A stretch of 54,466 bases of DNA from a bacterium (GCA_030427525.1 JAUIBD010000004.1:1-54466), one strand, 5' to 3'; positions 7,928 through 17,049 are shown, counted from the first letter of the stretch. The notes: a model not told the origin generated them from the sequence alone. Numbers and translations are program-made.

Positions 7928-8503
7928 ATGGCGAAAATTCATTTCAAATACGGCGCTATGAACAGCGGCAAGTCTGACACGCTGATAAAAACCGCATACA
8001 ATTATGAAGAACGTGGGCTAAAGGTACTAGTAGTAAAGCCTGCTGTTGATACGAAAGGCGAAGACAAAGTAGTTGCCCGCGGTGGCCACGAACGAACCGT
8101 CGATATTCACGCGAATGCTGACCTGAATCTAGAAACTGAGGTAACGAAGCACGAAAACATTGCCTGTGTATTAGTGGACGAAGCACAATTTCTCACCCAA
8201 GAACAGATTAGCCAACTTTTCCGCGTGGCGAAGCAACATGATATTTCAGTTATCTGCTACGGCCTACGTGCAGATTTTCAAACCCAGTTATTCCCAGGCA
8301 GCGAACGTCTTTTTGAAATTGCCGACAACATCGAAAAGCTGCCTACTATGTGCTTTTGCGGCAGTCAGGCAGAGTTCAATACTCGAAAAGTGAACGGTAA
8401 ATACGTTTTTTCGGGTGAGCAAGTTGCTATAGAAAACGGCGACAATATTGTATACGACTCACTCTGTGGCAAGTGCTACATCCGCGAAGGTGGCACTATT
8501 TAG
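7928..8503 (+). CDS. tdk: Thymidine kinase Tdk (type II)
   Basis: Phosphorylates thymidine (and deoxyuridine) for dTTP salvage. The 191-residue product has the Walker A motif GAMNSGKSDTLI, the DEAQFLT segment (Walker B and catalytic Glu), the lasso loop and zinc-binding cysteines (CFCG at about 145-148, CGKC near 182-185). Here the zinc site is kept, unlike in DnaX and RecR of this window. TATAAT (7915-7920) ends 7 nt before the ATG at 7928, so this start is preferred over an upstream in-frame ATG at 7910 that would precede transcription. Confidence 0.94.
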   Translation: MAKIHFKYGAMNSGKSDTLIKTAYNYEERGLKVLVVKPAVDTKGEDKVVARGGHERTVDIHANADLNLETEVTKHENIACVLVDEAQFLTQEQISQLFRVAKQHDISVICYGLRADFQTQLFPGSERLFEIADNIEKLPTMCFCGSQAEFNTRKVNGKYVFSGEQVAIENGDNIVYDSLCGKCYIREGGTI

Positions 8504-9068
8504 TCCTTGAAATAAACAATACAGCTATCGTCATGGAGGTGGCCAAGAACATCTGTCGAGCTTGTACGATCCAATTTATTGGGTCAGTAGAGGTAATCGT
8601 AAGTAAAAATATAGATGAAGCAAAAAAAGTGAGCACCCAAGGGCCGCGCGCCTCCGATGCGGGATCTTTGAAAGTTTTTATTATGAGAGGGAAGAAGGAG
8701 ACGAAGACAGCTGCACTGAGTATGTACACATTCCACGCTGCACTGTTCGTTACATACCAAGCAACTATACCAAGAAGCGCTGCACCTAGAACAATTTTAT
8801 CAAACAGCTTGAACTGATAATTTTTTGTCCTGAACGCAAAACTAACGGCAGCAACATTTACAAGAGTCGTCAGTGACATAAACACTGCCGGATACCACTC
8901 CTGCTCTATGTACAAGGCTATGGCTTGCGATAGCGATGTTATGGCTAATACAGTAAACGTACTGACGCTTACACGAACGCCCCCTTTTGCTATTCGAATT
9001 ACGTACCAGATGAAAGCTGCAATGAACAGTAGTTGAGAGATTAGCCCGGCAATTTCAGCAATATTCAT
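8496..9068 (-). CDS. Six- or seven-helix membrane protein
   Basis: A 190-residue polytopic protein that I do not recognise. The hydrophobic segments suggest 6-7 transmembrane helices that may be two SemiSWEET-like three-helix repeats: the first begins AEIAGLISQLLFIAAFIWYV and the second NVYILSAAVFVSFFPLI. No PQ motif is seen, so this is only a suggestion. A TATACT box (complement of 9075-9080) ends 6 nt before the start, a leaderless arrangement. Its 3' end overlaps tdk by 8 bp. Confidence 0.7.
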   Translation of the reverse strand: MNIAEIAGLISQLLFIAAFIWYVIRIAKGGVRVSVSTFTVLAITSLSQAIALYIEQEWYPAVFMSLTTLVNVAAVSFAFRTKNYQFKLFDKIVLGAALLGIVAWYVTNSAAWNVYILSAAVFVSFFPLIIKTFKDPASEARGPWVLTFFASSIFLLTITSTDPINWIVQARQMFLATSMTIAVLFISRTK

Positions 9069-9138
9069 ATGCGAAGTATATCATGAGGCGCCAAAACCAC
9101 AACGTCTGAAGTCTCTAAAATGAACTATAATATAGCTA

Positions 9139-10686
9139 ATGGGGAAAGCGTTATATCGTACCTACCGTTCGCGGTCACTCGATGAGGTTGTTGGTCAACC
9201 GCAGGTGACTGATCTTCTAGCACGCGCCTTAAAGCAAGGCCGCATTGCTCATGCGTACTTATTTACTGGCCCAAAAGGAGTGGGGAAGACATCTATCGCG
9301 CGTATTTTGGCGCATGAAATCAACAATCTGCCATATAGCGACGAATCAACTCACCTCGACATCGTAGAAATCGACGCCGCCAGCAACAACGGAGTCGAAG
9401 ACATCCGTGATCTGCGCGAAAAAGTCCGCCTCGCACCCACTAGCGCCCCGAAAAAGGTGTACATCATAGACGAAGTGCATATGCTGTCGAAGCCTGCGTT
9501 TAATGCGCTCCTTAAAACGCTCGAGGAGCCTCCAGAGCACGTTGTATTCATCCTTGCCACGACGGATGTCGATAAAATCCCTAGCACAATCCTCAGCCGT
9601 ACGCAGCGTCATAATTTCCGCCGGGCTTCAAACACAGACATTGTAATAAACCTACAACGAATCGCAAAGAGCGAAAAGGTGAAAGTTTCTACCGACGCGC
9701 TCGAAATTATTGCTCGTCATAGCGATGGGAGTTTTCGTGATAGCGTGAGTTTATTTGACCAACTGGTATCACTGGCAGATGAAAAAGAGGGAATCAGCAA
9801 AGAACTGGTGGCAACAAGCCTCGGTCTCGCCGCGGAAGACCGTATACACGTGCTCGTCCAGGCCAGCCTAGTCAACGATACGCCAAGTATAGTAGCGACA
9901 CTTCATGAACTCGAGCAGTTAGGCACCCCCACCAAGACCATCCTGCATCAACTCGTCGAATATATCCGTGAAAACATCACCCAACAACCAGAGCTTGCAG
10001 AACTATTAGACAAGCTGCTGGAACTTCACAGATCATCTACTCCTGATTTAAAACTATTAACGACCCTGTCCCTGTTCAAGTTTGCCTCTTCGCAAACAAA
10101 ACCTCGAACAACCAGTGTAGAGCCGCTCGTACCACCTCAATTGAACGAGGGTAAAAGAGTAGTGCAGCCAGAGTTTACCAGTGAAACTGGCGAAACCCTG
10201 CGTGAAACGCCCTCTAAACATGACGGTGGGCGAAAAGGCGACGGCAGAAAACAAGATAGCGACCTACGTGATGATTTTTCGGATAAAAAATCAAATGACG
10301 GGAGCGGGTCTGAAAAAAATGAAGATAAGCAACCTCGGCCTAGCTCAAACAAACCGCCTACTGCATCTGAATTCGATTGGGCGAAGCTACTCGCTCATGT
10401 GAAGTCGCACCACGTCGCACTGCATAGCGTGCTTGAGAAATGCGTACCTCATTTCGAAGATAATACATTGACGTTGTATACCAGAAATCAATTTTATAAA
10501 ACTAAGCTTGATGCCAGTAAATACCGTGCATTACTGATGAAATCACTGGCCGAAACGAACATGGGTGAGCCAGAAATTGAAACCAAACCAACCACAGCAC
10601 CGCTAAAAGATAGCCAGGCTGCCAAGGTAGCTGCTATGATGGGTGGAGGAGAAGAGGTGAAACTAGAGGAAGAAAACCGTGACTGA
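9139..10686 (+). CDS. dnaX: DNA polymerase III subunit gamma/tau
   Basis: Clamp-loader ATPase of the replisome. The 515-residue protein has the Walker A GPKGVGKTSIAR, EIDAASNNGVEDIRDLRE, the DEVHMLSKPAFNALLKTLEEPPEHV motif and the sensor segment ATTD...SRTQRHNF. The zinc-binding insertion that normally sits between Walker A and EIDAAS, with four cysteines, is absent: only about 18 residues without cysteine separate them. A palindromic repeat is inserted in frame at about residues 337-360, inside the linker to the C-terminal tail. TATAAT (9126-9131) ends 7 nt before the ATG. The gene overlaps dnaB by 8 bp. Confidence 0.95.
   Translation: MGKALYRTYRSRSLDEVVGQPQVTDLLARALKQGRIAHAYLFTGPKGVGKTSIARILAHEINNLPYSDESTHLDIVEIDAASNNGVEDIRDLREKVRLAPTSAPKKVYIIDEVHMLSKPAFNALLKTLEEPPEHVVFILATTDVDKIPSTILSRTQRHNFRRASNTDIVINLQRIAKSEKVKVSTDALEIIARHSDGSFRDSVSLFDQLVSLADEKEGISKELVATSLGLAAEDRIHVLVQASLVNDTPSIVATLHELEQLGTPTKTILHQLVEYIRENITQQPELAELLDKLLELHRSSTPDLKLLTTLSLFKFASSQTKPRTTSVEPLVPPQLNEGKRVVQPEFTSETGETLRETPSKHDGGRKGDGRKQDSDLRDDFSDKKSNDGSGSEKNEDKQPRPSSNKPPTASEFDWAKLLAHVKSHHVALHSVLEKCVPHFEDNTLTLYTRNQFYKTKLDASKYRALLMKSLAETNMGEPEIETKPTTAPLKDSQAAKVAAMMGGGEEVKLEEENRD
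10147..10214 (+). repeat. Palindromic element in frame inside dnaX
   Basis: Nested inverted repeats: GAGGG (10147-10151) with CCCTC (10210-10214), GCAG (10164-10167) with CTGC (10198-10201), GTTT with AAAC, and CCAGT-GAA-ACTGG (10178-10190). The segments TAAAAGNGTAGTGCA and GGCGANACCC are shared with the dus copy at 48259-48360, while the stem bases differ and still pair. It codes for GKRVVQPE...GETLRETPS in DnaX. Confidence 0.75.
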
Positions 10687-12025
10687 TAAATCTGTCGCTG
10701 CTGGCAAAGTGCCGCCCCAAAGCCTAGACGCTGAAAAAAGCTTGCTAGGAGCTGTTTTGATTGATGATGAAGTGCTGGCGGATGCAACAGAATTTGTACA
10801 CGCCAACGACTTTTATGAAAAACGACACGAGATGATTTTTGCGGCCATGATGCGACTGTACGAAAAACACAAACCTGTCGATCTTTTGACCTTAACAGAT
10901 GAACTAAAACGTAAGAAAGAACTTGAAACCGTAGGTGGTTCCGCCTACTTGTCTGAACTAACTACCTATGTACCGACCGCTGCCCACGCTGCCAGCTACG
11001 CCGAAATCGTAGCCCAAAAGGCTGTACGAAGGCGCCTGATACGTGCTAGTGGCGACATTTCTGAACTTGGTTACGATGAAGACACCACCACCCAAGAACT
11101 ACTCGAAAAAGCCGAAGCTGAACTGTTCTCTGTGAGCGACCAAAGCTTGAAGCAAGATGTGATTAGCCTCGAAAGTATCCTGACGGAAAGCTTCGACCGC
11201 ATGGAAGAACTACACCGCAATAAAGGACAGCTACGCGGTATTCGCACCGGCTATCGTGACCTCGACAATATGACCGCTGGCTTGCAGCGAAGTGACTTGT
11301 TTATTTTGGCAGCTCGACCAGCTATGGGTAAGACCACCCTCGTAACAAACCTTGCATATAATGTTTCTACTATTGCAAAGCAGCCTGTGTTATTTTTCAG
11401 CCTTGAGATGAGTAAAGAACAGCTGGTAGACCGTATGCTGGCAGATGCGAGTGGCGTAGACGCCTGGAATATTCGTACCGGAAACCTAAGCGATGATGAC
11501 TTTTCTAAACTGTCCGAAGCAATGGGTGAACTAGCAGAGGCACCTATATTCATTGATGACACCCCAGGGCTTTCAGTGCTTGAGATGCGTACAAAAGCAC
11601 GCCGTGTATCACATGAACATCCTCTTGGGCTTATCATCGTCGACTACCTACAGCTGATGCAAGCCGCGAATCGTAGCGACAACCGTGTGCAAGAAGTGTC
11701 TGAAATTAGCCGAGGCCTAAAGCTGATTGCAAGGGAGCTAAATGTACCTCTTATCGCGTTGAGCCAGCTTTCTCGTGCCGTAGAAAACCGTCCAGATAAA
11801 AAGCCACAGCTTGCCGACCTGCGTGAGTCAGGAAGTATTGAACAAGACGCAGACATAGTAACGTTTATCCATAGGCCGGGCTATTACGAGCCTGATAATC
11901 CGGAGCTAGAAAACATCACGGAGCTTATCATTGCAAAACACCGTAATGGGCCAGTCGGAAAGATCGACCTTTACTTCCACCCAGAACGACTTCGATTTAT
12001 GTCGCTTGATAAAAAACACTCGTAA
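10679..12025 (+). CDS. dnaB: Replicative DNA helicase DnaB
   Basis: Hexameric 5'-3' helicase that unwinds DNA at the fork. The 448-residue protein has the N-terminal domain (PPQSLDAEKSLLGAVLIDD), the RecA-like domain with Walker A AARPAMGKTTLV (residues about 205-217), VLFFSLEMSKEQL, LIIVDYLQLMQ (Walker B) and SGSIEQDADIV near the end. It is somewhat shorter than E. coli DnaB (471). The GTG start at 10679 overlaps dnaX, with AGAGGAAG just upstream, indicating translational coupling with the clamp loader. Confidence 0.96.
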   Translation: MTDKSVAAGKVPPQSLDAEKSLLGAVLIDDEVLADATEFVHANDFYEKRHEMIFAAMMRLYEKHKPVDLLTLTDELKRKKELETVGGSAYLSELTTYVPTAAHAASYAEIVAQKAVRRRLIRASGDISELGYDEDTTTQELLEKAEAELFSVSDQSLKQDVISLESILTESFDRMEELHRNKGQLRGIRTGYRDLDNMTAGLQRSDLFILAARPAMGKTTLVTNLAYNVSTIAKQPVLFFSLEMSKEQLVDRMLADASGVDAWNIRTGNLSDDDFSKLSEAMGELAEAPIFIDDTPGLSVLEMRTKARRVSHEHPLGLIIVDYLQLMQAANRSDNRVQEVSEISRGLKLIARELNVPLIALSQLSRAVENRPDKKPQLADLRESGSIEQDADIVTFIHRPGYYEPDNPELENITELIIAKHRNGPVGKIDLYFHPERLRFMSLDKKHS

Positions 12026-12049
12026 CCCCATGGTATAATCAGAACAAGA

Positions 12050-13528
12050 ATGGGCAAACTAAAAGTAACAGATTTTTACATCTACCGTTGGCGATACGTT
12101 ATTGGCTATACGTTGTTCGGCGCCGCACTGCTAACCCTATTAGTGCTTGCGGGACTATTCATACCCGGTGGACTTAGCTCACAAGAGATTAGGACAGCCC
12201 TAACGAGCGATAACCTTGACCCACAAAATCTGCTATCACTGCAGCCTGCGCAGCTCGTATTCCTACCGTTTCATTTGTTACAGGCAGCAAGTATCTCACT
12301 TTTTGGCTTCAATGCATTCAGCATAAAACTTCCTTCTATCATCCTCGCATTTATTTCTGCCTGGGGTATATTAGCCCTGCTAGGTATCTGGTTTAGGCGC
12401 AATGTTGCTATAGTTGCGGGTATTATTGCTGTGACGACCGGTCAGTTTCTACTGCTCGCCCAAAGTGGGCACGGTGGGATTATGTACATCTTTTGGGCCG
12501 TAGCAATATTGCTCACCGCGTCTCTTGTTATTCAGCAGGGAAAGTATATGTCGTTCTGGGTAGTCGTTGCGTTTATTTTGGCGGGCTTCAGCATGTACAT
12601 ACCACTTACTGTTTATGTTCTACTAGCGCTACTTATCACTACCATTTTCCACCCACATGCCAGGCACGTTTTGCTGCGGCGTGTCTCCAAACTGCCGCTC
12701 TCGATTGGACTAATATTATTCATCCTCATCACGCTTCCTTTGATAATCGGTGCCATTCGAGACCCTTCAGTCATTTGGGCATTGCTTGGTGTGCCAACGA
12801 ATTGGGTGGGTATGATGGAAAATGCTAAAAATATTGCCATACACTACGCAGGTTTCGCGACACCACAAAATGGAGTAATCTTACAGCCAGTATACAGCCT
12901 AGGCACAATCCTCCTTGGTATACTTGGATTGTACTGCTTATTTACAACAAAATACACGACAAAAAGCTATATTATTAGCTTCTGGTTGCTCCTTCTCTTA
13001 CCATTCGTATTTTTAAACCCAGAGATGATTGGCATAACATTTATCCCAGGCATGCTCCTTATTGGGCTCGCTGTAGATTACTTGTTCCGGTCATGGTACC
13101 GACTCTTCCCGCGTAACCCCTATGCACGAGTTTTTGGCTTGTTACCCCTCGGCGTATTGTTGGTAGGTATCGTAATCTCCAATATTGATCGCTATTCTTA
13201 TGGGTTTCACTACGGCGAGACAGTATATAGAGAATACAACTATGACCTACGGCTGCTCTCTCGACAACTAAACGAACTTCCCAAGGACGAGGTGGTTGTT
13301 CTGGTGGCGACATCGTCAGAGAAGGCGTTCTATGCCGCTTTTGCCAGTCATCAAAAAATAATCAAGTCACTCAGTGTTACGACGGCAAAGTCAGTCGACT
13401 CTGGCGTATACACAATCGTCACACACAAAGCAAAACCAGCGATAGCAAAGACACCGAATGGAGTTGTTGCATTTAGCACCTCTTCCCACGCCGATCGATT
13501 CTACCTCTACAAAAACTCCTCGAACTAG
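12050..13528 (+). CDS. GT-C-type membrane glycosyltransferase-like protein
   Basis: A 492-residue membrane protein with about 10-12 helices and a soluble C-terminal part (from about residue 395). The segment between helices 1 and 2 (GGLSSQEIRTALTSDN) and the following FLPFHLLQAASISLFGFNAFSIKLPSI resemble the PMT/ArnT group of GT-C glycosyltransferases, which use polyprenyl-linked sugars. The usual catalytic acidic pair is weak here (SQE), so activity is uncertain. A possible role is cell-surface glycosylation (inference). A perfect TATAAT (12034-12039) stands 10 nt before the ATG. Confidence 0.65.
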   Translation: MGKLKVTDFYIYRWRYVIGYTLFGAALLTLLVLAGLFIPGGLSSQEIRTALTSDNLDPQNLLSLQPAQLVFLPFHLLQAASISLFGFNAFSIKLPSIILAFISAWGILALLGIWFRRNVAIVAGIIAVTTGQFLLLAQSGHGGIMYIFWAVAILLTASLVIQQGKYMSFWVVVAFILAGFSMYIPLTVYVLLALLITTIFHPHARHVLLRRVSKLPLSIGLILFILITLPLIIGAIRDPSVIWALLGVPTNWVGMMENAKNIAIHYAGFATPQNGVILQPVYSLGTILLGILGLYCLFTTKYTTKSYIISFWLLLLLPFVFLNPEMIGITFIPGMLLIGLAVDYLFRSWYRLFPRNPYARVFGLLPLGVLLVGIVISNIDRYSYGFHYGETVYREYNYDLRLLSRQLNELPKDEVVVLVATSSEKAFYAAFASHQKIIKSLSVTTAKSVDSGVYTIVTHKAKPAIAKTPNGVVAFSTSSHADRFYLYKNSSN

Positions 13529-13565
13529 CGTATACTAGATTCAAGTAAACGAGAGGGATGTAACC

Positions 13566-13856
13566 ATGGCTTTTGACCAAATGAAGATGCTGAACGACCT
13601 TCGCAAGGCGCAGCAACAACTAAAGAAACAGATCATCGAAGTAGAGGCAGGCGATGGTGCTGTTGTAGTGCGCGTGACGGGCGAACTGAAGATCGATGAT
13701 ATCAAACTAAACCCCGATCTTATCGACTTTGACGACATCGAAGAGCTTGAGCACTGGATCAAAATCGCAGTACGCGATGGCTTAGCAAAAGCCCAAGAAA
13801 TTGCAGCAGACACAATGAAGCCTCTAATGGGCGGCATGAACCTGCCTGGAATGTAG
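13566..13856 (+). CDS. ybaB: YbaB/EbfC nucleoid-associated protein
   Basis: A 96-residue DNA-binding protein of the YbaB/EbfC family, a small dimer that coats or bends DNA. It shows the family pattern of an N-terminal helix rich in K/Q (MKMLNDLRKAQQQLKKQ), a central beta sheet (GAVVVRVTGELKIDDIKLNP) and a C-terminal helix ending in Met/Gly-rich residues. A TATACT promoter box and GAGAGGGA ribosome binding site lie upstream. recR follows after only 3 bases, the arrangement found in many bacteria. Confidence 0.92.
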   Translation: MAFDQMKMLNDLRKAQQQLKKQIIEVEAGDGAVVVRVTGELKIDDIKLNPDLIDFDDIEELEHWIKIAVRDGLAKAQEIAADTMKPLMGGMNLPGM

Positions 13857-13859
13857 GCT

Positions 13860-14477
13860 ATGGCCACACAGCTTCTGCCAAAAGCACTTGAAACACTGAT
13901 TGAAGAACTGGGTAAGCTACCTGGCGTTGGCGCTCGTACAGCTGAACGCTACGCGTATTATTTACTCAGGGCAGACGAACGGGGCACCGACCGGCTTTCA
14001 GCCGCGTTATCACAGTTGCATAGCGGAGTAAAACATTGCCCCGTTACGTTTGCACTTATCGATTCCACCGAGGATATCTCGCAATTGTACAGCGATTCTA
14101 ACCGAGATAAAACATTGATTGCAGTGGTAGAGGAGCCCCTTGATATTGTCGCCATAGAACGAACAGGGCAATTTAAAGGCACGTACCATGTGCTAGGCGG
14201 TGCCATCTCGCCAATAGACGGCGTTGGGCCAGAACAGCTGCATATCCCCGAACTAATGAAACGTATCGAAAGCGACGCAGTTGGCGAGCTTATTATCGCA
14301 ACGAATGCGAGCGTCGAGGGTGAGTCAACCGCACTTTTTCTGCAAAAATATCTGCGCGATGCCAATGTAGACGTGAAGCTAACTCGCTTGGCGCGTGGCA
14401 TACCAGTTGGGGTTGACCTCGAGTATGCAGACCAAATTACCCTTCAGCATGCACTCGAGGGTCGCAGGACGCTCTAA
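13860..14477 (+). CDS. recR: Recombination mediator RecR lacking its zinc finger
   Basis: RecR works with RecF/RecO to load RecA at gaps. The 205-residue protein keeps the helix-hairpin-helix (LIEELGKLPGVGARTAERYAYYLL), the Toprim domain (VVEEPLDIVAIERTGQFKGTYHVLGGAISPIDGVGP) and the C-terminal Walker-like segment (TRLARGIPVGVDLEYAD). The four-cysteine zinc finger that should follow at residues about 57-80 is replaced by HCPVTFALIDSTEDISQLYSD, with a single cysteine. It is probably co-transcribed with ybaB. Confidence 0.94.
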   Translation: MATQLLPKALETLIEELGKLPGVGARTAERYAYYLLRADERGTDRLSAALSQLHSGVKHCPVTFALIDSTEDISQLYSDSNRDKTLIAVVEEPLDIVAIERTGQFKGTYHVLGGAISPIDGVGPEQLHIPELMKRIESDAVGELIIATNASVEGESTALFLQKYLRDANVDVKLTRLARGIPVGVDLEYADQITLQHALEGRRTL

Positions 14478-14530
14478 AGTGCTATACTTGTAGCAATCGT
14501 GCTGTCGATCATAGAAAGGGTGTGAGCGCG

Positions 14531-14740
14531 ATGCCAGTGATGTGCCCAACCTGCGGGAACGAGATGAAGTCCGTGGGAGTGACCATGGTCTGCCAAGTCT
14601 GCGGCGGTGTAAGCGGCGCTGTCGTCCAGCAGACGAAGCTGTGCGGAGCCTGCGGATCAGGCAAGATCCAGGCTCACGACGGCAAGTGTTCCAGCTGCGG
14701 CTGGAGTGACGACCAACAGTCGAACGATGGGAGTTCCTGA
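14531..14740 (+). CDS. Small double zinc-ribbon protein
   Basis: A 69-residue protein with four CxxC knuckles: CPTCG and CQVCG in the first half, CGACG and CSSCG in the second, so two zinc ribbons. The family is not identified; such ribbons mediate protein or nucleic-acid contacts. The ATG at 14531 is preferred over the GTG at 14522 because the AAAGGG site (14514-14520) has workable spacing only to 14531. A TATACT box is at 14483-14488. Codons are strongly GC-biased compared with recR and pyrC on either side. Its stop overlaps the next small ORF by one base. Confidence 0.7.
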   Translation: MPVMCPTCGNEMKSVGVTMVCQVCGGVSGAVVQQTKLCGACGSGKIQAHDGKCSSCGWSDDQQSNDGSS

Positions 14741-14856
14741 TGTCCTGCGTCGCGGCTGGAGTCGTGATCTTCTATCTGTACTTCCGCATCATGCGATGGT
14801 GGCTGGGGATCACTCCTCACGCCGCTGGAACCGAAGACGAAGGTGATGGCCTGTGA
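14740..14856 (+). CDS. 38-residue single-helix membrane peptide
   Basis: A short ORF starting inside the TGATG overlap with the zinc-ribbon gene. It encodes a hydrophobic segment (AAGVVIFYLYFRIMRWWLG) and a polar acidic tail (TEDEGDGL). It is likely a single-pass membrane peptide, translationally coupled to the zinc-ribbon protein. It is GC-rich like its partner. No homology is recognised, and at this length the call rests on the coupling and the terminator right after it. Confidence 0.5.
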   Translation: MSCVAAGVVIFYLYFRIMRWWLGITPHAAGTEDEGDGL

Positions 14857-14875
14857 GCCCGCACCGGAAGTCGAG

Positions 14876-14917
14876 CACAACGACTGCTCCTTCCGGGGCG
14901 GGCGTTGTGTTTTTTTG
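14876..14917 (+). terminator. Intrinsic terminator of islet B
   Basis: CACAACG (14876-14882) pairs with CGTTGTG (14903-14909), followed by seven T. CCGGAAG (14864-14870) can alternatively pair with CTTCCGG (14890-14896). Confidence 0.8.
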
Positions 14918-14952
14918 ATACACTATATCTAACACATAAGCGGAGACACTGT

Positions 14953-15999
14953 ATGCCAGAAGTGATGATATTGCCAGGTCTAATCGATGTTCACGTCCAC
15001 CTAAGGGATCCTGGTCAAACAGAGAAAGAGGATTTTACGACAGGCACAATGGCCGCATTGGCAGGCGGATTTACCACAGTCTGTGACATGCCCAACAACG
15101 CCGAGCCTATTTTCTCGGCTGAGCTTCTAGCGAACAAGCGCCAGCTGGCCGCACAAAAAACCGTTGCCGATATTGGCTTTCACTATGGGTCTTTAGGGGA
15201 CAACATCGACACCTTCGAAGAAGCAGCCAAGCACTCAATCGGCTTGAAACTATACCTAAACAACACCACGGGTGGCTACACGCTAGATGTTGAGCACCTG
15301 AAAGAAATCTACGCTGCATGGCCGAAAGAGCAGGTGGTACTGCTACATACCGAGGAAGACACGATAGACGTGGCGATTGCGTCACTAGATGGCTTAAAAC
15401 GCCCTGTGCATGTATGTCACATGCCGAGCAAAGAGGTGCTACAGAAGATTATCGCGGCAAAAGCTAAAGGTATTCCGGTTACCTGTGGTGTAACGCCACA
15501 CCACCTGTTTTTGAACGAAACAGACCGCGAGACGTTGGGTGTATACGGGCAGATGAAACCACCACTAAAAACGAAGGAAGACCAAGCCTTCCTTTGGGCA
15601 CATCTAGACGACATCGATATTTTCGAAAGCGACCACGCACCGCACACTCGTCAGCAAAAAGAGGAAGGCGCCTTTGGCGTACCAAACCTTGAAACTACAT
15701 TACCTTTGCTATTGAAAGCACGACAAGAGGGCAAGATTACGCTCGAGCAAATCATCGACAAGTGCTATACCACGCCAGCAAAACTGTTTAATCTCCCGAC
15801 AGACGAATCGACCCACGTGGAGGTAACAATGCAACCATACACCATCAAGAATGAAGATTTGCTCACGAGATGCGGCTGGTCGCCGTTTGATGGCTGGGAA
15901 GTACCCGGAAAAGTAACGAAGGTCGTACTACGAGGTGAGACTGTGTTCGAAAACGGCCAAGTGCTCGCCGCACCAGGTAGCGGCAACGTATTAGGCTAA
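14953..15999 (+). CDS. pyrC: Dihydroorotase PyrC
   Basis: Closes carbamoyl-aspartate to dihydroorotate in UMP synthesis. The 348-residue protein has all metal ligands of the class I amidohydrolase type: HVHLRD (14-19), the carboxylated lysine in GLKLYLNN, histidines in VLLHTEE and VHVCHMPS, and FESDHAPHT with the catalytic aspartate. The ATG at 14953 is chosen because the family begins just before PGLIDVHVH and GGAG lies 9 nt upstream. It converges on pyrD with a 9-bp overlap. Confidence 0.94.
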   Translation: MPEVMILPGLIDVHVHLRDPGQTEKEDFTTGTMAALAGGFTTVCDMPNNAEPIFSAELLANKRQLAAQKTVADIGFHYGSLGDNIDTFEEAAKHSIGLKLYLNNTTGGYTLDVEHLKEIYAAWPKEQVVLLHTEEDTIDVAIASLDGLKRPVHVCHMPSKEVLQKIIAAKAKGIPVTCGVTPHHLFLNETDRETLGVYGQMKPPLKTKEDQAFLWAHLDDIDIFESDHAPHTRQQKEEGAFGVPNLETTLPLLLKARQEGKITLEQIIDKCYTTPAKLFNLPTDESTHVEVTMQPYTIKNEDLLTRCGWSPFDGWEVPGKVTKVVLRGETVFENGQVLAAPGSGNVLG

Positions 16000-17049
16000 A
16001 CTGGCTTTTATTTCCGCTGCGAGTTCTGGATTCCACATTGCTCCAGCAACCGACATAACATAGTCCGCTCCTGCATCGATGTATTCGTGAAAGTCACTCG
16101 CACTTGTCACGCCGCCAATTCCGATGACCTTGTAGTTCATTCCTAGTTGGTCGCGCAGCCCTACCAGTGATTTCGTCATCTCTAGGCCTGCCCATTTGAT
16201 AGGAGCACCACTGACACCCGCCTTCGGACGGCCAGGGAACGCTTCTTTGCCGTCATCGTCGACTACAGCGGTCGCCATTGTATTAATCGCGCTAATTCCA
16301 TCGAGCCTTGCACCGACCGACTCTACCAGTCGTCGTAAATGCTGTTTATCTTCAAAATACGCAAGTTTAATGAGCAGCTTGATATCAGGGAATTCGTCCC
16401 TAACAGCATTTACGATTCTAGTAGTCATGGGCACATCAAAACAAGCTAAGTTTTCTTCACCCTCGTTTGGGCAACTTAGATTTATCTCTATTACGTCCGC
16501 ACCGGTTTCTACAATCATACGCACGCCATCCACGTGGTCTTGCACAAAATCATCTGCGCCGGTGCCACGCGCAGTGCCTTGAAAGGCAACCAGCAATGCC
16601 TGTCCAGGCTGCGTCAATGCAAACGATTTCTTCATCATCGGCTGCCAGACTTTTGGTTTCACGGATGGAATGCCAAACGAATTGGCAACTGCTACAGGCC
16701 ATGTATACTCGTCAGCGACTTTTAGTGTTTCGTTTGGGTCAAGGTTACCGGTCACATTAACAGGTCGTACCTGCGGAAATAGATTCAGCGGAAATGTATC
16801 TGTACGTACAGATTTTAACGTCACAATGTCAAAACCTTTTTTCAACGCAGCGTCGATAAACTTTGGGGTTGGTAGCGGGCCAGCTGCAATACCGAATGGA
16901 CTATACACAGGTGTACCGAAAAAATCGTATTTGGGCTCGCCAGTATTGTTATATGGCTCGTCGATGTTCGCGTAGTCGCCGTATGGCCCTTCAGCCTTAT
17001 TTACCTCGAAATCCTTTGTATCGTCGTAGAGTTGCACCTGCTGTATCAT
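15991..17049 (-). CDS. pyrD: Dihydroorotate dehydrogenase PyrD (class 1)
   Basis: FMN enzyme that oxidises dihydroorotate to orotate. The 352-residue protein has the class 1 motif EINLSCPNEG with the catalytic cysteine, LLIKLAYFEDK, ISAINTM, and the phosphate-binding IGIGGVTSASDF near the end. No membrane anchor is present, so it is soluble. About 45 N-terminal residues precede the usual start of the barrel. A TATACT box (complement of 17056-17061) ends 6 nt before the ATG, and this box overlaps the -10 of pyrF on the other strand. Confidence 0.93.
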   Translation of the reverse strand: MIQQVQLYDDTKDFEVNKAEGPYGDYANIDEPYNNTGEPKYDFFGTPVYSPFGIAAGPLPTPKFIDAALKKGFDIVTLKSVRTDTFPLNLFPQVRPVNVTGNLDPNETLKVADEYTWPVAVANSFGIPSVKPKVWQPMMKKSFALTQPGQALLVAFQGTARGTGADDFVQDHVDGVRMIVETGADVIEINLSCPNEGEENLACFDVPMTTRIVNAVRDEFPDIKLLIKLAYFEDKQHLRRLVESVGARLDGISAINTMATAVVDDDGKEAFPGRPKAGVSGAPIKWAGLEMTKSLVGLRDQLGMNYKVIGIGGVTSASDFHEYIDAGADYVMSVAGAMWNPELAAEIKASLA

